Part shown: positions 5,783 through 9,864 of the stretch, in pieces
Numbering within the stretch: the first letter of the stretch is position 1
Layout: each line of letters starts with the position of its first letter
Assembly: GCA_946491675.1 (NCBI GenBank)
Contig: CAMLYN010000031.1
Location: forward strand, 1-9,864
Reading direction: 5' to 3'
DNA from: an uncultured Mycoplasmatota bacterium
GTDB lineage: Bacteria > Bacillota_I > Bacilli_A > RF39 > UBA660
DNA length: 9,864 nucleotides
Notes under the pieces: model-generated
Seen by the model: only the letters and a program-made list of their open reading frames with translations
What the model was told of the DNA's origin: nothing
The model's database searches: none
Translations under genes and position numbers: made by a program

Positions 5783-7169
5783 TCAAAACCCCATCCAAGG
5801 CATTTTCCCATTGAATTAAAGTGTCTTCGTCATCATACCAATATTCTTCTAATAATGGAATTATTTCATAAGTAATAATGTCTTCGATATCTTTTTTATT
5901 TCCTTTTCTATTTGGCAATTTAGGATAAAAATAACTATGACCAATTTTAAAACCTGAACCCAATGATTTATCATTTTTAATTGCTTCATTTATTTGTTTA
6001 ATTACTGTAATAACATTATTATAATTTGCATCAAATTTTTCGTTAAATGCTTCAATAAATTTTTCATTATCAAATGCAGGTTCAATTCTAATGAATGAAA
6101 ATCTTCTTCTTAACGCATAATCTATTAATGCTAAAGATCTATCCGCTGTATTCATTAGACCGATAATATATAAATTTTCCGGAACAGTAAAGTTCTTTTC
6201 TGAATAAGCTAATGTTAATTCTTCTCCTCTTTTATCCCTCTCTATTAACATTAATAATTCTCCAAATATTTTACTTAAATTTCCTCTGTTTATTTCATCA
6301 ATAATTAAATAATAATTGTTTGATAAATCATTTTTTGCTTTCTCGCATAAATTATAAAATATTCCATGTTTTAATTCAAATCCACTTTCGGTTGGTCTAT
6401 AACCTTCTATAAATTCCTCATAAGAATAACTTTGATGAAATTGAATTAATTCAACTTTATCCTCATCTTTACTCCCTAATATAGAATAAGCAAGCCTTTT
6501 TGCCATAAATGTTTTACCAACTCCAGGGGCACCTTCAAGTATAATATTTTTTTTCTTTTCTAAAATAGATACCATTGTATCGTATTTTTCCTCATCTATG
6601 AATACATCTTTTAAAAAATCATCTTTAGAATACAAATTATCTACTGTTGTGTCTCCTTCTAATTCTTCCACTTCAATATCTTCTAATCTTGATGAAACAT
6701 TTAAATCGTTATCAACACAAATTTTTCTTTCTATATCATCATAATAAATTATAAAAGTTGCACCTTCACAATTATTATCATAAAGCTTAGTAAACCATTG
6801 ATATTTTTCTTCGTTTTTATGATCTGTACGTTTTATTTGAAACTTATTTGTACCATCATTTGCAATAGTATGAACAAATAATATTTCATTATTATCATTA
6901 TCATACGCAGGACCAATTAAATCTATTATTCCACGCTTTAATGATAATTTAACATCATTTGCCAAAGTATAATAAACATTTTTGTCATTACCAAATGTTT
7001 CATTTTTTACAATTGCATTTACTGACAATAGATAATTTTTTAAATCTAGTGATAAATTGTATGACCCTTGACCAGTAGTGCCATCATTTTTCTTAACCAT
7101 TTGATATCTAGATTGTGTAGCAGAAATTTCTCTTTTAAAAGGATTGTTCATATTATATTCAATACTCAT
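5775..7169 (-). CDS. McrB-like AAA+ NTPase, DNA-recognition and translocation subunit (LlaJI.R1-like)
   Basis: A 464-aa protein with a C-terminal AAA+ module of the McrB family. It has Walker A GAPGVGKT (213-220), Walker B LIIDEINRGN (288-297), the family signature MNTADRSLA (339-347, the GTP-contacting loop in E. coli McrB) and the arginine motif LRRRF (353-357). Residues 1-about 200 form a separate domain that I do not match to McrB's methylcytosine reader. In LlaJI.R1 the equivalent region is a B3-like site-specific DNA-binding domain, so this region probably sets the cut site. The ATG at 7169 has GGGAGTG upstream and its own -10 box. It follows the methyltransferase terminator by about 40 nt and overlaps the nuclease gene. 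The protein should form a hexamer that couples GTP (or ATP) hydrolysis to DNA translocation. Confidence 0.92.
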   Translation of the reverse strand: MSIEYNMNNPFKREISATQSRYQMVKKNDGTTGQGSYNLSLDLKNYLLSVNAIVKNETFGNDKNVYYTLANDVKLSLKRGIIDLIGPAYDNDNNEILFVHTIANDGTNKFQIKRTDHKNEEKYQWFTKLYDNNCEGATFIIYYDDIERKICVDNDLNVSSRLEDIEVEELEGDTTVDNLYSKDDFLKDVFIDEEKYDTMVSILEKKKNIILEGAPGVGKTFMAKRLAYSILGSKDEDKVELIQFHQSYSYEEFIEGYRPTESGFELKHGIFYNLCEKAKNDLSNNYYLIIDEINRGNLSKIFGELLMLIERDKRGEELTLAYSEKNFTVPENLYIIGLMNTADRSLALIDYALRRRFSFIRIEPAFDNEKFIEAFNEKFDANYNNVITVIKQINEAIKNDKSLGSGFKIGHSYFYPKLPNRKGNKKDIEDIITYEIIPLLEEYWYDDEDTLIQWENALDGVLND

Positions 7170-7195
7170 ATCTTCACTCCCTCAAATACAATTCA

Positions 7196-7224
7196 ATTAT
7201 ACCACAAAAAAAAGACAAAATTAA
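7196..7224 (-). promoter_or_regulatory. Probable promoter of the mcrBC-like genes
   Basis: On the minus strand a perfect TATAAT (7196-7201) lies 27 nt before the mcrB-like start. At 17 nt spacing the -35 is TTAATT (7219-7224), a poor match, so this looks weaker than the methyltransferase promoters. It overlaps the terminator hairpin loop, an economical arrangement for resetting transcription between the two gene pairs. Confidence 0.5.
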
Positions 7225-7232
7225 TTGTCTTT
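7206..7232 (-). terminator. Terminator between the methyltransferases and the mcrBC-like genes
   Basis: AAAGACAA (7211-7218) and TTGTCTTT (7225-7232) form an 8-bp stem with a 6-nt loop, followed on the minus strand by TTTTT. The stop codon of the second methyltransferase (7221-7223) lies in the loop. The stem is fairly AT-rich, so some readthrough is likely. Confidence 0.65.
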
Positions 7233-8288
7233 ACTATTTTTTTTGTACATTTCAATAATTGCATTACCAATTTTTTCAGCTAAAATTGGGGGGACAGCAT
7301 TTCCAACTTGAGTATATTGGCTTGTTTTTGTTCCCAAAAATTTAAAATCATCAGGAAATGATTGAATTCTAGCTGATTCTCTAACAGTTGGTATTCTGTT
7401 TTCTTTATAATGAAAATAATTTCTATGACCGCAATCAATTGTTGTAGATGGTTCTTTGCTATTCATTCTTTTAAATGCCGAACTATAATTTCTAATTTTA
7501 TAATACTCTTTAGGTAAAGATTTTATATTACCACCATCAGGAATCATTGAAATTATTTTTTTTGTTTGTTCTGTATGTACAGTTATTTCGTTATTAAATA
7601 TTGATTTTGATTTCTTTCTCATTTTCTTTTGAAACTCATTTTGTGGTGGTGTTTTATATTCTGTACATAACTCCCCATTGTCTAATGAAGGCAAATCACA
7701 TAAAGCTTCTCCCGTACCTATAATATGATTAACAGGTTCTGGATATTCAAAAAATTTATCACCAAATATATCCTTTCTCAATCCCACAAAAAAAACTCTT
7801 TCTCTTTTTTGAGGAACACCATAATCACAAGCTTTCAAAACTTTATATGTCACATTATAACCAAGTTCAGAAAATCTTTCTACTATTTCTTTTTTAAAAT
7901 ACCCTTTTTCCAATGTTAGTAATCCTTTAACATTTTCTAAAATAAAAAATTCTGGTTTGATTTGTTCTACAAACCTAACGTATTGTAGATAAAGAGTATT
8001 TCTTTCATCTGAAGCTTCTCTTTTACCTACCATACTAAATCCTTGACATGGTGGCCCTCCAATTATTCCAACAATTTTATGTTTCTCTCCAAAAGACTTA
8101 ATTTCTTCATTTGTAAAATCATAGATATTTTTAGTAATTCCAGAAGCTTTTTTATGATTAATATTAAAGGTTTCAATGGCATCGTTCCAACTATCTAATG
8201 CTAATTCCACTTCAAATCCAGCATCTTCAAATCCTTTTGAAAATCCACCACATCCACAAAAAAGATCAATTATTTTTTTACTTTTCAT
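7221..8288 (-). CDS. C5-cytosine DNA methyltransferase, second copy (LlaJI.M2-like)
   Basis: A 355-aa DNA methyltransferase that adds a methyl group from S-adenosylmethionine to carbon 5 of cytosine in a specific site. It has motif I DLFCGCGGFSKGF (8-20), motif IV GGPPCQGFS (77-85) with catalytic C81, motif VI ENVK (118-121), motif VIII QKRERVFFVG (160-169), motif IX RESARIQSFPDDF (303-315) and motif X QVGNAVPP (327-334). The target-recognition region lies between motifs VIII and IX and differs from the upstream paralogue through most of its first part. The ATG at 8288 overlaps the upstream gene by 11 nt, with AAGGAT upstream, so the two are cotranslated. The pairing suggests that each enzyme methylates one strand of an asymmetric site, as in LlaJI. 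It looks complete and active. Confidence 0.95.
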   Translation of the reverse strand: MKSKKIIDLFCGCGGFSKGFEDAGFEVELALDSWNDAIETFNINHKKASGITKNIYDFTNEEIKSFGEKHKIVGIIGGPPCQGFSMVGKREASDERNTLYLQYVRFVEQIKPEFFILENVKGLLTLEKGYFKKEIVERFSELGYNVTYKVLKACDYGVPQKRERVFFVGLRKDIFGDKFFEYPEPVNHIIGTGEALCDLPSLDNGELCTEYKTPPQNEFQKKMRKKSKSIFNNEITVHTEQTKKIISMIPDGGNIKSLPKEYYKIRNYSSAFKRMNSKEPSTTIDCGHRNYFHYKENRIPTVRESARIQSFPDDFKFLGTKTSQYTQVGNAVPPILAEKIGNAIIEMYKKNSKDN

Positions 8289-9342
8289 TATCTAACACAT
8301 CCTTAATCATATTTGCTATAGCTTTTGCCATTAATGGTGGCACTGCATTTCCAACTTGTCTTAATTGACTTGTTGGAGTTCCTACAAATTCAAAATCATC
8401 TGGAAATGATTGTAGTCTTGCTGATTCCCTGACAGTTGGAACTCTATTATATATTGGATGGAAATAATTCATATGCCCTGTATCTATAGTAATGGATGGT
8501 TTTGTTTCATCTAATCTTCTGTATGCTGATGAGTGTCTATTATTTCTTTGAACCTTCCATAAATGTTCAGGAACATTTCTCCAATTTCCGCCTTGTGGAA
8601 CATAGTTCATCCTTTCTTGAACTTCTTTATTTGGATATTTTGGTTCATGATTTAAAACAATATTATTTTTTGCTCTAACATATTTTTGAAATTTAGTAGA
8701 TGGACTAACTTTTAATTGATTAGTTTCTCCAGTTTCTAATGAATATAACTCCCCAATTGCCTCCTTAACGGAAACCTTATCCTTTACTTTCTTTATATTA
8801 TTATAATCAAATGTTCCTATATCTCTTTTTATACCAACAAATACAGCTCTATTTCTATTTTGTGGGACACCAAAATCGCTCGCTGTAAGAACTCTAACAT
8901 CAACAAAATAATTTAATTCTTCTAAAATCTCAAATATTTTATTTTTAGCAAAGCCATTATCTTTAGTTAAAATTTGACGTACATTTTCAATAACAATTGC
9001 TTTTGGATTTAAAAGTTTAACAAATCTTATAAATTCAAAAAATAATTTATTCCTAGGATCATTTTCAATTCCTTGTCGATTTCCAGCAGAAAATCCCTGA
9101 CAAGGAGGGCCTCCAATTATAACATCTACTTTTCCATTACCAAACATTTTAATAACTTCTTCATCAGTTATTTTAGTTATATCACAACAAATAGAATTAC
9201 TATTTTTAAAATTTTTATCATGAGTAGCAATAGCATCCTCTTTAAAATCTATTCCACCAACAATGTTATATCCAGCTAATTTAAAACCAAGGCTTAATCC
9301 ACCGGCACCACAAAATAAATCTAAAACATTATATTTTTTCAT
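8278..9342 (-). CDS. C5-cytosine DNA methyltransferase, first copy (LlaJI.M1-like)
   Basis: A 354-aa paralogue of the following gene with all core motifs: motif I DLFCGAGGLSLGF (8-20), motif IV GGPPCQGFS (77-85) with catalytic C81, motif VI ENVR (119-122), motif VIII QNRNRAVFVG (161-170), motif IX RESARLQSFPDDF (305-317) and motif X QVGNAVPP (329-336). The two enzymes align well even just before motif IX (PS-x-TID-x-GH-x-NYFH), so they share an ancestor and recognise related or complementary sequences. The ATG at 9342 has AGGTGAT 5 nt upstream and is the first gene after two tandem promoters. In LlaJI such methyltransferases also act on the operon's own promoter; here that is only a possibility. 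The recognition site cannot be read from the protein sequence. Confidence 0.95.
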   Translation of the reverse strand: MKKYNVLDLFCGAGGLSLGFKLAGYNIVGGIDFKEDAIATHDKNFKNSNSICCDITKITDEEVIKMFGNGKVDVIIGGPPCQGFSAGNRQGIENDPRNKLFFEFIRFVKLLNPKAIVIENVRQILTKDNGFAKNKIFEILEELNYFVDVRVLTASDFGVPQNRNRAVFVGIKRDIGTFDYNNIKKVKDKVSVKEAIGELYSLETGETNQLKVSPSTKFQKYVRAKNNIVLNHEPKYPNKEVQERMNYVPQGGNWRNVPEHLWKVQRNNRHSSAYRRLDETKPSITIDTGHMNYFHPIYNRVPTVRESARLQSFPDDFEFVGTPTSQLRQVGNAVPPLMAKAIANMIKDVLDNEK

Positions 9343-9363
9343 ACTTTATCACCTAACTGTTTA

Positions 9364-9398
9364 ATTATATCAAATTCAAAAATGAAAGTCAGCAGTAT
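9364..9398 (-). promoter_or_regulatory. Proximal methyltransferase promoter P2 with 14-bp element
   Basis: On the minus strand, extended -10 TGATATAAT (TATAAT at 9364-9369) has a -35 CTGACT (9387-9392) at 17 nt. The -35 lies inside the element ATACTGCTGACTTT (9385-9398), which recurs at P1. The likely start of transcription is only some 15 nt before the ATG, so the leader is very short. Confidence 0.65.
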
Positions 9399-9523
9399 CT
9401 AAGAAAAAAGTAAGAAAATTTTATATATATATTATTTCTATCTTATTAATACTACTAATTGACACAAACTTATTTAGTTTTATCAACTTTAATTTTTATA
9501 ACCTCTTATTCTTTTCCTTAAAT

Positions 9524-9558
9524 ATTATAGCATACGAATTGTCAAAAATCAGCAGTAT
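9524..9558 (-). promoter_or_regulatory. Distal methyltransferase promoter P1 with 14-bp element
   Basis: On the minus strand, extended -10 TGCTATAAT (TATAAT at 9524-9529) has a -35-position sequence CTGATT (9547-9552) at 17 nt. It lies inside ATACTGCTGATTTT (9545-9558), 13 of 14 identical to the P2 element and exactly the same distance (19 nt) from the -10. A transcript from here would carry a leader of about 175 nt. Positions 9399-9523 between the two promoters are AT-rich with no supportable ORF. Confidence 0.6.
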
Positions 9559-9617
9559 TACTATATTTTTTTTGATAATATATACATAGTATCCCAAAAA
9601 GTATCCGAAAGTTATCC

Positions 9618-9646
9618 TTGTTATAAAACCACCCATGATATAAAAT
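9618..9646 (+). promoter_or_regulatory. Plus-strand promoter of the broken small ORF
   Basis: -35 TTGTTA (9618-9623), a 17-nt spacer and -10 TAAAAT (9641-9646) precede the ORF at 9715. Upstream, GTATCC-type words recur (around 9589, 9601 and 9612 as GTTATCC), possibly protein-binding sites. This promoter is divergent from the methyltransferase promoters. Confidence 0.45.
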
Positions 9647-9670
9647 GTGGTTAAATAGAGATATTTTTGA

Positions 9671-9697
9671 AAAGGAGAATTTGTTTCTCTTTTTTTC
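9671..9697 (+). terminator. Leader hairpin followed by a T-run (attenuator-like)
   Basis: AAAGGAGAA (9671-9679) can pair with TTCTCTTT (9685-9692), with one bulged base and a short loop, and is followed by a T-run up to 9696. It sits between the promoter and the RBS GAGGAGGAA of the small ORF, so it could end most transcripts before the gene. The stem is short and imperfect. Confidence 0.35.
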
Positions 9698-9714
9698 TAT
9701 TGAGGAGGAATACA

Positions 9715-9825
9715 ATGAGTGCTAAAGAAATATTAGATATAATATCTAAAATATGGTGCAATACAGAGGACTTAATGAAGTAATCCGGATTAGGTTATGT
9801 TAAAGCTTCTTTGGATAGGTTATAA
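9715..9825 (+). pseudogene. Broken small DNA-binding protein, possibly excisionase-like
   Basis: A strong RBS (GAGGAGGAA) precedes ATG at 9715. The frame reads MSAKEILDIISKIW, then CNTEDLMK, and stops at TAA (9781-9783). It then continues in the same frame as SGLGYVKA before the 54-bp repeat begins at 9811 and a second stop follows at 9823. DLMK-x-SGLGYVKA looks like a helix-turn-helix of small proteins found near integrases, with TAA replacing a probable TTA (Leu). So this seems to be a gene damaged by a nonsense change and cut off by the repeat. The excisionase reading is from memory and weak; a real 22-aa peptide is possible. Confidence 0.4.
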
Positions 9826-9864
9826 TAAATTAGACAAAAAAAATAAGGACATGATAAAATAAAA
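9811..9864. repeat. 54-bp inverted repeat, right copy
   Basis: Perfect reverse complement of 2-55, ending exactly at the window edge. Here it interrupts the frame of the broken plus-strand ORF, so the unit was probably joined at 9811 by insertion or recombination. No transposase is visible on either side within the window. Confidence 0.85.

Noticed and set aside
4721..7169. Classical McrBC (type IV, methylation-dependent) system
   Set aside because: The two C5 methyltransferases adjacent to it would make their own products targets. The LlaJI/BsuMI arrangement explains the locus better, though the N-terminal domain has not been compared.
9540..9545. TTGACA on the minus strand as the -35 of P1
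   Set aside because: Only 10 nt separate it from TATAAT, too close for sigma-A. The extended -10 and the CTGATT at 17 nt fit better.
1..9864. CRISPR array, tRNA or rRNA genes
   Set aside because: No regularly spaced repeats and no cloverleaf or rRNA-like sequence were seen on either strand.

Overview
The window is a very AT-rich (roughly one quarter G+C by eye) segment. It has strong AGGAGG/AGGTG-type ribosome binding sites, TTG and GTG starts beside ATG, Rho-independent terminators and standard stop codons. This points to a low-GC Bacillota, probably a gut-type Clostridia, Erysipelotrichia or Bacilli relative. All convincing intact genes lie on the minus strand, so the window reads functionally from right to left. 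It looks like an accessory island built on the remains of an integrative/conjugative element.

Right edge (9343-9864): a plus-strand promoter drives a tiny ORF resembling the start of an integrase-associated DNA-binding protein, broken by a stop codon. A 54-bp sequence at the extreme right recurs perfectly, inverted, at the extreme left. Minus-strand genes begin with two tandem extended -10 promoters, each carrying the same 14-bp element (13 of 14 identical) at the same distance from its -10 box.

Core (4721-9342): two tandem C5-cytosine DNA methyltransferases (354 and 355 aa), then an McrB-like AAA+ NTPase (464 aa) and an McrC-like PD-(D/E)xK nuclease (353 aa). This gene set matches the LlaJI/BsuMI type of restriction-modification system, in which McrBC-like proteins cut unmethylated DNA and two C5 methyltransferases protect the host. 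A hairpin terminator and a separate weaker promoter between the methyltransferases and the nuclease genes suggest that protection is expressed ahead of cutting. A second terminator ends the module.

Middle (3021-4680): a weakly supported 78-aa ORF and a decayed VirD4/TraG coupling-protein gene. The latter has lost its Walker A half and carries a frameshift in a homopolymer run. Its last codons are folded into a terminator.

Left-middle (525-3001): a cro/C1-type repressor with an ImmA/IrrE metallopeptidase, the usual control pair of ICEs and prophages. Two inverted 20-bp operator-like sites lie in the repressor promoter. Next come a 73-aa His/Cys-rich small protein, a 110-aa membrane protein and a 126-aa Cys-rich (zinc-ribbon-like) protein, with their own promoters and terminators.

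Left edge (1-524): no protein gene. It holds short direct repeats of the kind found at recombinase-bound ends, a terminator hairpin, and the 5' domain of a bacterial class C group II intron running out of the window to the left, placed directly behind the terminator as that class prefers.
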